Shown here piece by piece: positions 36,759 to 45,003 of a stretch of 64,000 bases of DNA. The position numbers and the translations under genes were made by a program. Location: positions 1-64,000 of the forward strand of contig JBAWZF010000002.1 of assembly GCA_037143175.1 (NCBI GenBank), written 5' to 3'. Every line of letters starts with the position of its first letter. Positions within the stretch are counted from its first letter, which is position 1. The notes beneath the pieces were generated by a model that saw only the letters and a program-made list of their open reading frames with translations, was not told the DNA's origin and searched no databases. This DNA is from a bacterium (GTDB taxonomy: Bacteria; Verrucomicrobiota; Kiritimatiellia; CAIKKV01; CAITUY01).

Positions 36759-37595
36759 TCACTTTCTCAATCTGGTAATATAGCGCGGTCGGCGCGCAAC
36801 AATTACGACATTCCAACACAACCAACCCAGAAAAGGAAAAACGCAGAGTACAATTCGGTCTAAAAATTCAAGAGGCTGATAAATCGGTGCCCAACGGTTC
36901 GCCTCTTCAATGACTTTCTTCCAATATCGCTCTTTTCCGGGGTGCCGCCATTGTAGAGCAAACATCGCGATAAACACCGCTTGAGTAAAAAGCCAAAAGA
37001 ATTTCGTGTCAGCCTGTTCGAAACGACAGGTGATAAGTCTTACATCCGCTGCTTTGAGCGGGTGTTCCTCCTCGGTACGCACCTTTTTGGCCAAGCGGCG
37101 ATAGAGCTGAATGAGCGGATTATATAGCATGGGATCCCAACTAACCAAAACGCCGTCAGGGCGCAACAACGGCAAGAGCTGGTCAAGGGTTTTGGTAATA
37201 TCAATGTGGTGAAAAGCGTTCCCGACATAGATAATATCAAATAACTCATCATTCTGAGGCTTTAGCGTCTCGGCCGCACCTTGGTGAATTCGGACGCTCA
37301 CACCATGGTGTACAGCCAACCGCTCTGCGGCGCGGAGCATCCCGGCAGAGAGATCAGTCAAGGTGACTTGCGCCCCAAGCGTAGCGAAATAGACACCCGC
37401 TTCGCCCAGGCCGCAACCGACATCGAGCAATCGCTTGCCGTGCAGGTCACCCAAAGTCGCACGGATATACCTTAGCTCAGGCGCCGTACAGGCTTCGCAC
37501 ATCTGCCGCACATCAATCTTGGTGATGTCCACACTGTCGGCCCACTCATCATGGAATTGGGCTTCATCATGGAGATTTTGGTTTGAAGTTTTCAT
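36759..37595 (-). CDS. Class I SAM-dependent methyltransferase with C-terminal hydrophobic region
   Basis: GKRLLDVGCGLGEAGVYFATLG (about 54-75) is motif I. LTDLSAGMLRAAE gives the acidic ribose-binding region, and FDIIYVGNAFHHIDITKTL is motif IV. From about residue 205 two hydrophobic stretches (FTQAVFIAMFAL and IVLCVFPFLGWLCWNVVIV) suggest membrane association, as in UbiE-like enzymes acting on lipid-linked substrates. That would fit methylation of a lipid-linked glycan (inference). The start overlaps the small unknown gene by four bases. Confidence 0.82.
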   Translation of the reverse strand: MKTSNQNLHDEAQFHDEWADSVDITKIDVRQMCEACTAPELRYIRATLGDLHGKRLLDVGCGLGEAGVYFATLGAQVTLTDLSAGMLRAAERLAVHHGVSVRIHQGAAETLKPQNDELFDIIYVGNAFHHIDITKTLDQLLPLLRPDGVLVSWDPMLYNPLIQLYRRLAKKVRTEEEHPLKAADVRLITCRFEQADTKFFWLFTQAVFIAMFALQWRHPGKERYWKKVIEEANRWAPIYQPLEFLDRIVLCVFPFLGWLCWNVVIVARRPRYITRLRK

Positions 37596-37963
37596 TTATG
37601 CAAAGTGATGGCGGCTGCCGCAACCAGTTCGTCGAAACAGCGATCGAAACATTTGCGGTTGTGCCGCTCAACTGCATCCCCACTGAAGTTATGACCGCCT
37701 TCGCATTTTTGTTGTGCCGCGAGGCAAGCATCACCCCGTTGATACAATTTAGCATCTGTGAAATCCACTGTGGCTGAGCCAGAAGCAGGAAACGACCAAT
37801 TGGCCTTTAATGTTCTTGCTCCTTCAACCTCAAAGCGCAAAGATTGCAGAAATTTTCGAAGTGTGGTGATATCGGCTTGATATGCTCCTAAAGTTTCAAG
37901 GCGGCGACGCCCCGCGGCGGCGAGTTGGTGAATCGCACTCTCAAAAAGTATTTTTTTTGGCAT
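37592..37963 (-). CDS. Small protein of unknown function between radical SAM and methyltransferase genes
   Basis: I do not recognise this 123-residue protein. It begins MPKKILFESAIHQLAAAGR and has four cysteines in its second half (CLAAQQKC, KCFDRC), with no signal peptide or membrane segment. The stop overlaps the downstream methyltransferase start by four bases, and the gene follows the radical SAM gene by 19 bases, so all three are probably coupled. I start at the ATG at 37963; the longer frame to 38071 runs into the radical SAM gene. No strong ribosome site is visible. A partner or substrate of the radical SAM enzyme is possible but unproven. Confidence 0.55.
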   Translation of the reverse strand: MPKKILFESAIHQLAAAGRRRLETLGAYQADITTLRKFLQSLRFEVEGARTLKANWSFPASGSATVDFTDAKLYQRGDACLAAQQKCEGGHNFSGDAVERHNRKCFDRCFDELVAAAAITLHK

Positions 37964-37982
37964 GAGATTCGACTCTGGAGAC

Positions 37983-39170
37983 TCAAGATTGAGAATCTGA
38001 AGGAATGGGCAACTGAAGACGCTCGCGTGATTCACTACGAATCCGCTCTGCGATTGAGACCAACTGATCATAAGTAATGGGCCAACGCTTTGTTGGAGGT
38101 GATGTGAGAAAAAGTTTCATCCGCTCTAGTTTGGCCGCAAAAAAACGCATTGCAATGCTCATCTCGGGGTAACTTCCATACATACACCCCGGGCAAGTCC
38201 GGGTTACGGCAAGAACCTCATCGCGAAACTTACGACTTCGATAGATGGCCGGAAACTCAGGTGCATATACTGGGATTGATCCCCCAATCCGGTGATCGCA
38301 ACACGGAGAAAAATTCCCATTGGGCAGAACGGAAAAGTAAAGATTGGGACTATCACAGACACCATCGTTCTTACTTCGCCAAGTTGTGGAATCGCCTGCT
38401 ATGAATCGCTTTATGTCATCCAGATACTGATCGCTGTCATAAAGCAGGTATCCTTCACGGCGCATGCGACGAATCCGCTCAATACAGGAATTCACAACGG
38501 GTAACTCCTCAGGCTTCCAGCGAAGGCTCTGATCAAATGTCCGGAAGTTCATTGGAAGGTCGAGCGTTGTAACATGAATCGGGACAAGAGACGTATACCA
38601 ACTAACCTCACTCCCAAACCGTATCACATCCTCTATATCGCCGAGGTTATCGCGCTGCAAAACACACCCTATAGACCCAAATGACCCCTCGCGCGGAAGG
38701 TACCGGCTAAAATTGGCCATGGCTCGTAGCGCATCATGCCAGGATTTGACAAAGCCCCCATTTATATCATCCTGTCTGGGCGGCCAAAGCGAGTCGAGGG
38801 AGATGGAAACGTCGAGACCACCAGCTGCAACAACCTCCTGGATGCGCTCCTCGCTCGCAAGGCCATTGGTTTGCATGCGAACATGGATGCCGCGCGACTC
38901 GAACGCGCGAATGATGGCGGGCAGATCCTGGCGGGCAAAAGGTTCGCCTCCTGTGAGCAAGACCATGGCAACGCGCAATTTGACGAAGTTATCTGCGATG
39001 CGCTGGATCTCATCCAGCGTGCATTCGCGAACGTCCGAGTTAGCGTAAATAATATTGCATTGTTTGCACGTAAGATTACATCGAGCAGTGATATAAAACT
39101 GGATGTAGATGGGCACATCATGCAACAGCGCAGCGCGAGCCAATGTCAACTTAGATAATTTTGAAAACAT
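37983..39170 (-). CDS. Radical SAM protein with SPASM-like C-terminal cysteines
   Basis: CNLTCKQC (C31, C35, C38) is the C-x3-C-x2-C site for the 4Fe-4S cluster that cleaves SAM. VLLTGGEPFARQDL is the GGE motif. The C-terminal part has CDSPN, CCDHR and TCPGC, a pattern like the auxiliary-cluster SPASM or twitch domain. Length (395) is normal. The reaction is not predictable. In this position it could modify a sugar, for example by dehydration or epimerisation, or modify the small protein encoded next. Confidence 0.85.
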   Translation of the reverse strand: MFSKLSKLTLARAALLHDVPIYIQFYITARCNLTCKQCNIIYANSDVRECTLDEIQRIADNFVKLRVAMVLLTGGEPFARQDLPAIIRAFESRGIHVRMQTNGLASEERIQEVVAAGGLDVSISLDSLWPPRQDDINGGFVKSWHDALRAMANFSRYLPREGSFGSIGCVLQRDNLGDIEDVIRFGSEVSWYTSLVPIHVTTLDLPMNFRTFDQSLRWKPEELPVVNSCIERIRRMRREGYLLYDSDQYLDDIKRFIAGDSTTWRSKNDGVCDSPNLYFSVLPNGNFSPCCDHRIGGSIPVYAPEFPAIYRSRKFRDEVLAVTRTCPGCMYGSYPEMSIAMRFFAAKLERMKLFLTSPPTKRWPITYDQLVSIAERIRSESRERLQLPIPSDSQS

Positions 39171-39182
39171 ATGATATTGGCT

Positions 39183-40151
39183 TTAAGGATTTGGCAAATT
39201 GGCTGTCGCTGCAATTATATATAAAGGCCGCTGTTTGGATTGCTCGAAAATTCTGCCAATGTATTCCCCGAAGATACCCAGAACTACAAAATGCATTCCG
39301 CTGGTTAACAGGATGAGGAATATGACAGCCGAAATGCCCGGCACATAAAACGTTGTCATGAAGCGGAAATACAATATCACGAGGAGACCAATAAAACTAA
39401 ACACCGTCATTCCACAACCAAGAAAAACGGCTAGACGCAACGGGAAATTCGAGAACGAAAACAGTGCATCCATGGCGAAATGAAGCATCTTGCGAATGGG
39501 CCACTTGGTGCTGCCCGCATAGCGGGCTTGGCGATCATAGAGAAATGGTGCACTTCGAAATCCCAACCATGGGACCATACCACGAATAAACCGATGCGTC
39601 TCTCGCATCTGGCGAAAGGCCAGAATTGCACGCCTCGACACAAGGCGAAAATCACCGGTGTCGGGAGGGATTTCAATTTTACAGAGAACGGTGATGAGTC
39701 GATAGAACAGGGATGCTGTCGCTTTTTTAAATCGAGTTTCGCCGTCACGCGAACGGCGTTGGGCATAAACAATGTCGTAACCTTCACTCGCCTTAGCAAG
39801 CATTTCAGGGATAAGCTCGGGCGGATCCTGCAAATCGCCATCAATGATGCACACCCAATCGCCGTCGGCGCGGTCAACACCAGCGGTAAGAGCAGCTTGA
39901 TGTCCAAAGTTCCGACTGAGGAGAATCATCTTGACACAACTATATTCATTCGCTGCAGTGGCTAGCAGAACCGTGGTTCCGTCATTGGATCCATCATCGA
40001 CAAAGATGTACTCCAATTCCACATCCCGCAGGCGGTCGCGCAGGGAAAGAAGCCTGGTTAAAAGCGGCTGGAAACATTCACTTTCATTATAAACCGGCAC
40101 GACAACTGACAAACTGCGGGAATGGGCTGAAATTGCGGGAAACTTATCCAT
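39183..40151 (-). CDS. Polyprenyl-phosphate glycosyltransferase, GT2 (GtrB/ArnC-like)
   Basis: An N-terminal GT2 domain is followed by two membrane helices (about 240-260 and 275-297). SVVVPVYNESECF (14-26), YIFVDDGSNDGT (48-59) and CIIDGDLQDPPEL (about 100-112, metal-binding D-x-D) are typical, as are LSRNFGHQAALTAG and DTGDFRLVSRRA. Enzymes of this type transfer glucose or a related sugar to undecaprenyl phosphate on the inner face of the membrane. The lipid-linked sugar would feed the GT-C proteins of the locus. Confidence 0.9.
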   Translation of the reverse strand: MDKFPAISAHSRSLSVVVPVYNESECFQPLLTRLLSLRDRLRDVELEYIFVDDGSNDGTTVLLATAANEYSCVKMILLSRNFGHQAALTAGVDRADGDWVCIIDGDLQDPPELIPEMLAKASEGYDIVYAQRRSRDGETRFKKATASLFYRLITVLCKIEIPPDTGDFRLVSRRAILAFRQMRETHRFIRGMVPWLGFRSAPFLYDRQARYAGSTKWPIRKMLHFAMDALFSFSNFPLRLAVFLGCGMTVFSFIGLLVILYFRFMTTFYVPGISAVIFLILLTSGMHFVVLGIFGEYIGRIFEQSKQRPLYIIAATANLPNP

Positions 40152-40310
40152 AGAGTTATCTTTTTTGAATGACTGTATTTTTTGACCAATCGGACATTAG
40201 ATCTTTCAACTTACAATAAATGTTACCAGCAGACACGATATTGTCGATTTTTTAGGTTCAGATTTTGCTCATACCGGGTTCGGACGGCAACAATATCTTT
40301 GATATATTCA

Positions 40311-40493
40311 TCAACCATCATCGGTTTGATATGCGTTATATGGCCGCATACGCATAAAGCGTTTCCTGAGGTCGCTCATCCCATACGCCATGGAGCGCTT
40401 GAGGTTGCGACAGAATTTTTTGGAGACGTTGCGCACGCTGAGGACGACGTCCGGAGGAAGTGAAGTGTGATCAGTGATGAGCGAGGAGTTCAC
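40311..40493 (-). pseudogene. Truncated wzt copy (N-terminal fragment)
   Basis: The fragment reads LPPDVVLSVRNVSKKF and CRNLKRSMAYGMSDLRKR, nearly the same as residues 29-59 of the complete Wzt (LPDDVVLSVRGVSKKF, CRNLKRSMIYGIKDLTRN). The similarity is also plain at the DNA level (GAGCGCTTGAGGTTGCGACA in both). It stops after 60 codons, before Walker A. The following bases read, in another frame, MMVDEYIKDIVAVRTRYEQN, perhaps the tail of a different gene. A deletion joining the two is the simplest explanation. Confidence 0.75.
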
Positions 40494-40527
40494 AGAGAGT
40501 GAAGAGTGATGGGTTACGAGTGAAGAG

Positions 40528-40902
40528 TTAAGGAAGGTGAGTGAGCTTTCTCACGCGGATTTTACGATTATCTATGATGATGAGACTGCGGCACCACTCG
40601 GGCGAAGGTAACTGTTCAAGCAGCCGCTTCAACGCCTCAATTGTGTGTTCAATCGTTGTCGGCCACACTCGGAGACGAATCACACCATGATGGCACCCGA
40701 GCGGATAACACCTTGCATCTGCAAAATCCTCATCATACGTGATAACAATGGCTTGTTTGTGCTGCGCCCATTGATATAGAAACGTATCACTTTTCCCCTC
40801 AAACCCAAGTTCATTTACATGCCTAATATTCCAGTCCGGATGTTGTCCCCGTAACCAATCGGCAGCGGCAACTGGCACATTCTGGTCTATCAGAACATTC
40901 AT
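40528..40902 (-). CDS. DUF5615 PIN-like putative toxin
   Basis: MNVLIDQNVP at the N terminus, VITYDEDFADARCYPLG in the middle and IIIDNRKIRVRK at the end fit the DUF5615/Mut7-C-like PIN fold, whose acidic residues suggest RNase activity. The start at 40902 matches the family N terminus; the longer frame to 41007 only reads through the upstream gene. Paired with the DUF433 gene seven bases upstream it forms a typical toxin-antitoxin module. Its position beside a broken wzt suggests an accessory insertion. Confidence 0.82.
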   Translation of the reverse strand: MNVLIDQNVPVAAADWLRGQHPDWNIRHVNELGFEGKSDTFLYQWAQHKQAIVITYDEDFADARCYPLGCHHGVIRLRVWPTTIEHTIEALKRLLEQLPSPEWCRSLIIIDNRKIRVRKLTHLP

Positions 40903-40909
40903 TACCAGT

Positions 40910-41131
40910 TTACGCATGGGCCAGGACTTGTTCTTCATCGATAACAGAGGCCGCATACTCCAGCGCCGCCTCAACCATTTCAATTGTGAGTTCCGGATAG
41001 GCTTCAATTATCCGGCTCAGCGTGTATCCGCCCGCTACCATCCCAAGAATATTCTTAACCAGAATGCGGGTTCCGGTAATAACAGGCTTCCCTCCGCATA
41101 TCGCGAAATCGACTGTGATCCATTCTTTCAT
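40910..41131 (-). CDS. DUF433 putative antitoxin
   Basis: ITVDFAICGGKPVITGTRI is the DUF433 signature (a helix-turn-helix-like small protein), followed by GYTLSRIIEAYPELTIEMVEAAL. Length (73) is normal. The ATG at 41131 is preceded by GAGG at good spacing. It is the expected partner of the DUF5615 protein encoded next and may bind DNA to repress the pair. Confidence 0.87.
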   Translation of the reverse strand: MKEWITVDFAICGGKPVITGTRILVKNILGMVAGGYTLSRIIEAYPELTIEMVEAALEYAASVIDEEQVLAHA

Positions 41132-41181
41132 CTTTTACCTCGCATTTTTTTACTTATACTCTGTTATTTAGGCGTTATCTA

Positions 41182-41385
41182 TTACGTACTGACCTCGACG
41201 GCAAGTGATGCAGAATCATCCTGCAAAACGGAAACCCGGTAGTCGCTCAGGATCCCGATGAACTCGGAACGTGATACCCCACACAACTCAGCGGCTTTCC
41301 CTTGAGATATCCTGCGCATTTCATACCACTTGACCGCCGCCGCACGGCGCATCTCATTCAAATACTCTAACGTCGCTAATATACC
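41182..41385 (-). pseudogene. 5-prime truncated UPF0175-type antitoxin
   Basis: The minus strand reads LEYLNEMRRAAAVKWYEMRR, then SQGKAAELCGVSRSEFIGIL and a short tail ending in TAA at 41182-41184. This is the C-terminal two thirds of a UPF0175 protein (x-EMRxALAVKLYE-x-GRLSxGxAAELAGxSRxEF). The frame is closed by TAG at 41386-41388, so the N-terminal strand is missing. An ATG at 41352 or a TTG could still give a protein of about 55 residues. It adds a second antitoxin-like relic to the DUF433/DUF5615 site. Confidence 0.7.
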
Positions 41386-41653
41386 CTAGATTGAATGAAA
41401 AACCAAGGTACAGGTTACTACATGTGCTTCGTGCTATTTCGCAACTCCCTCGCCTCTCATTTGTCTTTCAAACTGGTGGCGTTCGACGTCCTCGGCGAAC
41501 GCATGGTCCCTTTTAAAGCCCTTGCAGGGTCCCGCAGCCGCCGGGGACGTCGGCTGCCACCTTGTTAGCTTCGCTCCTGGTCAATAACCATTTTGCTGCA
41601 TTGTGTATATTATGTCTAAGAATCCCTTCAGTCGAGGGGCTCTCTTCACACCC
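41386..41653. repeat. Intergenic stretch with a GACGTC-centred inverted repeat
   Basis: There is no gene here. GGTGGCGTTCGACGTCC at about 41471-41487 is answered by GGGGACGTCGGCTGCCACC at about 41545-41563, imperfect arms around the loop ACCCTGCAAGGGC (as GCCCTTGCAGGGTC). The motif GGCTGCCACCT also starts the window at position 1. The repeat lies downstream of wzm and could act in termination (inference). Confidence 0.5.
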
Positions 41654-42547
41654 TCACACCATTCTCTCTATCAGCTTGTCCTCACTCACATAGAACAGGC
41701 GCCATGAAATCATGAATAGCACCAGAGAGATCGTCGCCGCTATAAAGTAGCCTTTGGGGTGATATAAATGACCATAAATGATCATATCCCGGCAGGAACA
41801 CACCAAGTAGGTCAATGGATTCCATCGATTGATGAGTTGAAGCCCCTCACTGCTATTGCTGGCAGAATAGATGATCGGCGTGGTGTACATCAAAATACTC
41901 ATGCCAATATCTACCATTCGACTGAGGTCATATGCCACTACCGAGATCATCGACACCATAAGCCCCACCGCTGTCGCCAAAAAGAACAACGGCAGCGCTA
42001 CCAGGGGAAGTAACAGTATCCCCCAACTGGGGACAACATGAAAGGCCAGCAAAACACAGATATTCATCACGAAACCGATCAGATAATTGGCCAATTGGGT
42101 GGCAAGTTGTTTGAATAAAAGGGCTTCATGGGGGTAATTCACCTGCATCAATAACCCACCACCCGCCGATAGCGTGGATGATGCAGATCCGAAAAAGCCA
42201 ATAAAAAGCGCCCACATTGAGGTACCGATCAGCACATACGCCGGATAGGGAATACCAACATCACCCGGCTTCAACAACCCAGTCTTCTGGAGGAATATCC
42301 AAGATACAATCCCCAAAATCGGAGAAACAAAAACCCAGGAAAAGCCGACAAAAGACTTCTTGTAGCCCGCCAGAAAGTCGCGCTTAAATAACTGCCAGAT
42401 CAGCTCGCGCGCCCCCCAGACATTGCGGGACATGACCGCCCAAGTTTGAAAGAACCCAAGCTCATGCCGCATATTAGGGCGATAAACGGTGATCTTTGGA
42501 GAGTCGTTAGATGTGAAACCCGAAGTGTGAGAAGTGCTCATAGTCAA
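41654..42547 (-). CDS. wzm: Polysaccharide ABC exporter permease (Wzm)
   Basis: An ABC-2 type permease with six membrane segments. ELIWQLFKRDFLAGYKKSF near residue 50 is the amphipathic coupling region before the first helix, and SFVGFSWVFVSPILGIVSW, STLSAGGGLLMQVNYPHEAL and LINRWNPLTYLVCSCRDMI are conserved family segments. It forms the channel that works with Wzt. The intact wzt is about 8 kb downstream and only a wzt fragment remains close by. The N-terminal 30 residues are variable. Confidence 0.9.
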   Translation of the reverse strand: MTMSTSHTSGFTSNDSPKITVYRPNMRHELGFFQTWAVMSRNVWGARELIWQLFKRDFLAGYKKSFVGFSWVFVSPILGIVSWIFLQKTGLLKPGDVGIPYPAYVLIGTSMWALFIGFFGSASSTLSAGGGLLMQVNYPHEALLFKQLATQLANYLIGFVMNICVLLAFHVVPSWGILLLPLVALPLFFLATAVGLMVSMISVVAYDLSRMVDIGMSILMYTTPIIYSASNSSEGLQLINRWNPLTYLVCSCRDMIIYGHLYHPKGYFIAATISLVLFMISWRLFYVSEDKLIERMV

Positions 42548-42561
42548 TTACTTGTCTTTAT

Positions 42562-42630
42562 TGTAGTAGCCGGTGTCCTCACCGGCGCTTTTGTATTGTC
42601 ATCACCGCTGAGGACAGCGGTTACTACATT
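42562..42630. repeat. GTAGTAGC palindromic repeat, intergenic copy
   Basis: TTGTAGTAGCCGGTGTCC then CCGCTGAGGACAGCGGTTAC form two small hairpins with inverted outer ends (TGTAGTA and TACTACA). This is the intergenic form of the repeat inserted twice in the glycosyltransferase gene at 3540-3712. It lies upstream of wzm. Confidence 0.75.
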
Positions 42631-42708
42631 TGGAATCAAACGGATTCTATTCTTCATCTTCAAAGTTTATGGCCTAAAGTCTGGAGTCTACGGTCTCCCC
42701 CGCAACCC

Positions 42709-44028
42709 CTACCCGCCATAGGCCCTATTTAGCACCAATACGGATGCATAGATATAGGCAATGCTCCCCAGTGTTGCCAGAGTACCCGTCACCATCACAT
42801 CCTTCCGGAAATTTATAAGTGGAGGATAATCCTCCGGAAGATATCGCTGAGCAATTACCGGAATGGCATTCATTAAACCAAACAGGAAGAAAAAGGGATA
42901 AACATAGGCACGGCTCAGAAAATATGAAGACGCGGCAAATCCAGCCATGGCTACAATACTCAGTCCTGATAGACGCTTCAAATAAGATTGCGCCCCATTC
43001 CTGGGTCGCTTAAACACAGCCCGCGTCCGCCAACACCCAATCACCCCAAGTGACAAAAGATTGAACCAGAACCAATACCCAATCAACCCGAGTTCCGCAT
43101 AACAGCATACAAAGGCATTATGCGCCGCCCGGTCTGTACCGGTAATTTCAGCAAACATACCATACCCCCCTCCAAAGAGCATGTTAATCGGACTGCTCTT
43201 AAAATACCTGTTAGCATAACCCCAAAAAACAATCCGATCCCGTGCCGACATATCTAATAGGGAAGAACCAAATACTGCACAAAACCCTAACCCTGCCACC
43301 AAACCTATCGCCGCTAGATAGGGCATCCACTTTACAGGGAAGCGTAAAAGCAACATGCAGGCCAACATCGCAAACACTCCCACTAAGGTCCCGCGCGAAT
43401 GCGTTGTCAGGAGTGCCTCGGCAACAAACCACACCACTCCCGCCGCCATCAGGAACGTAATGGGATTCATGCGCCTGGGAAAGGCAAATACGAAAGGGAT
43501 CGCCAACCCGAGAAATTGCCCCATATCATTCGGATCCGAGAAGATGCCGAAGAACAGGGTTTGTATGATTAATTTATGCTTATCTGAATTCCACCAAACT
43601 ATCGGCCCCGATCCCGCGAAACCAACCCCCGTGTTGTATTGAAGAATAGCGTGAACCGACATCACAACTGCCGCCATCACAAAGATCAACACGACCAGCC
43701 GCGCACGATTTATTTGATTGATCACCACCAGCAGTAACACCAAAAGAAGAGATATTTTAAATGTTGGTACAATGGTGTTTATAGCCCCTTGGAAATAGGT
43801 GTGCGCCACATGAGACATTATGGCTGCAAACCAGAGCCCCACGGCCAGCTTCACTGCAGGGGTTTTCGGCATGGTGATGCTTTTCTGGCTAGCCTCCATA
43901 ATCAGCCCTAGCAAAGCCGCATACACCACCCCGCTCAGCACCGGCACGCCATACATCCAAGGAAGCAGCCACTCCTGCGGACGCCAGAAAACAAGCCAGA
44001 TGAAAATGAGGGTGAGGGGGAAGGTCAT
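42709..44028 (-). CDS. O-antigen ligase/polymerase-like membrane protein (Wzy_C family)
   Basis: A polytopic protein with about 11 membrane segments. HNAFVCCYAELGLIGYWFW is the conserved loop and helix of O-antigen ligase family proteins, and TTHSRGTLVG is the other family hallmark. It may ligate the exported glycan to a lipid carrier or act as a polymerase. The ATG at 44028 is preceded by AAGGTG; the longer frame to 44061 starts in a tandem repeat. It is the first gene of the minus-strand locus. Confidence 0.85.
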   Translation of the reverse strand: MTFPLTLIFIWLVFWRPQEWLLPWMYGVPVLSGVVYAALLGLIMEASQKSITMPKTPAVKLAVGLWFAAIMSHVAHTYFQGAINTIVPTFKISLLLVLLLVVINQINRARLVVLIFVMAAVVMSVHAILQYNTGVGFAGSGPIVWWNSDKHKLIIQTLFFGIFSDPNDMGQFLGLAIPFVFAFPRRMNPITFLMAAGVVWFVAEALLTTHSRGTLVGVFAMLACMLLLRFPVKWMPYLAAIGLVAGLGFCAVFGSSLLDMSARDRIVFWGYANRYFKSSPINMLFGGGYGMFAEITGTDRAAHNAFVCCYAELGLIGYWFWFNLLSLGVIGCWRTRAVFKRPRNGAQSYLKRLSGLSIVAMAGFAASSYFLSRAYVYPFFFLFGLMNAIPVIAQRYLPEDYPPLINFRKDVMVTGTLATLGSIAYIYASVLVLNRAYGG

Positions 44029-44052
44029 TTTCGCACCTTGGGGGTGCGGAAA

Positions 44053-44092
44053 TGAGACCATAGACCATAGACCTTAGACCTTAGACCTTTAG
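44053..44092. repeat. Short tandem repeat (AGACCTTAGACC)
   Basis: About four copies of a 10-base unit AGACC(A/T)TAG lie directly upstream of the O-antigen ligase-like gene. A degenerate form (AAAGTCTGGAGTCTACGG) occurs after the gene at about 42676-42693. Length variation here could affect expression of the first gene of the locus. Confidence 0.6.
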
Positions 44093-44170
44093 GAGAATGC
44101 AAGATGCGATTCATGTCGATTTTGGGGATTATTCCTATCGGAAGAAATGAATGACTTAGTGACTTAGGAG

Positions 44171-44307
44171 CCTGTCGAAAAACAGATGTCTTCAATGTGG
44201 GAGGCGCACTCCGTGCGGCGATAGTTCATTTTAGGCGCTCATATGAGCCTGTCGCGCCCCTCCCACATTGAAAAAAGAATACCAGCAAGTGTTTTTCAAC
44301 AGGCTGT
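44171..44307. mobile_element. MITE-like 140-bp element, copy 2
   Basis: The left end AGCCTGTCGAAAAAC and the right end GTTTTTCAACAGGCT are inverted repeats with one mismatch in 15. The interior matches copy 1 at 3965-4108, including GGAGGCGCACTCCGTGCGG and CTCCCACATTGAA, but lacks the short GGCAGGGACTG segment. It separates the ligase-like gene from the accessory strip. Confidence 0.8.
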
Positions 44308-44328
44308 TAGGGCACAAATCCTCATGGT

Positions 44329-44760
44329 CTATGGCCGGATCACCCATCCCAGACTGATCACGACCGCACTCGTCACCTTCGCAATTACCCGCGTAACGCT
44401 GCCTGCTTCTTGCTCCACGGCGTTGATCAGACCAGCTAAGACACGCATGGTTTCGTTGGCCTGATCAAGCAGCAGCTTGCATGCTGCGTCATCAGCGTAT
44501 TTCAGCCTGCGAGAGAGATGAATAAAGTAGCGGGTTTCCGATAGTGACCCACGTGCAATGTAAAGGAAATGCAAGTAGTCTTTCTTGGACTCACGAGACG
44601 AACCTTCCACAATATTGGCAGGTACAGAGTATGCCGCGCGGCGAAGTTGGCTGGTCAATGCATACAACTCATCTTTGGGGAAAGACCGCGTACCTTCGTA
44701 AACCGCAACAGTTAGGTCATCCGCTTTCTGCCAGGCTACAATTTTGGTATAGTCACGCAT
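44329..44760 (-). CDS. Four-helix-bundle protein (S23/IVP family)
   Basis: DYTKIVAWQKADDLTVAVYE (3-22), FPKDELYALTSQLRRAAYSV and PANIVEGSSRESKKDYLHFL are the conserved segments of the S23 family, named for proteins encoded in 23S rRNA intervening sequences. There is no rRNA here, so this is a free-standing copy. The molecular role is not established. A MITE-like element lies at its 3-prime end. Confidence 0.9.
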   Translation of the reverse strand: MRDYTKIVAWQKADDLTVAVYEGTRSFPKDELYALTSQLRRAAYSVPANIVEGSSRESKKDYLHFLYIARGSLSETRYFIHLSRRLKYADDAACKLLLDQANETMRVLAGLINAVEQEAGSVTRVIAKVTSAVVISLGWVIRP

Positions 44761-45003
44761 TGGTTAGGAAAGGACATTAGTAGACGCACATGCCTTATCT
44801 CTGCGAATTTACCGTATTTTTCAGTTCACGCTCGGTCAATAACGCCGAACGCTCAATCTGCAAGCATATGCAAATCCAGAGCCCAGATATTGGTTATTCG
44901 TTATTGAATTCCGAAAACGTGTAACCCATATAGTCCCGCAGCCGCCAGCATGTCGGCCGGAGTTAGGCCCCTATATGGTCCCACATCCGCCTGTGGCGGA
45001 GAC

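Noticed and set aside
44329-44760. Presence of a 23S rRNA gene near the S23-type proteins
   Set aside because: S23 proteins are named for rRNA intervening sequences, but no rRNA sequence is visible around either copy.
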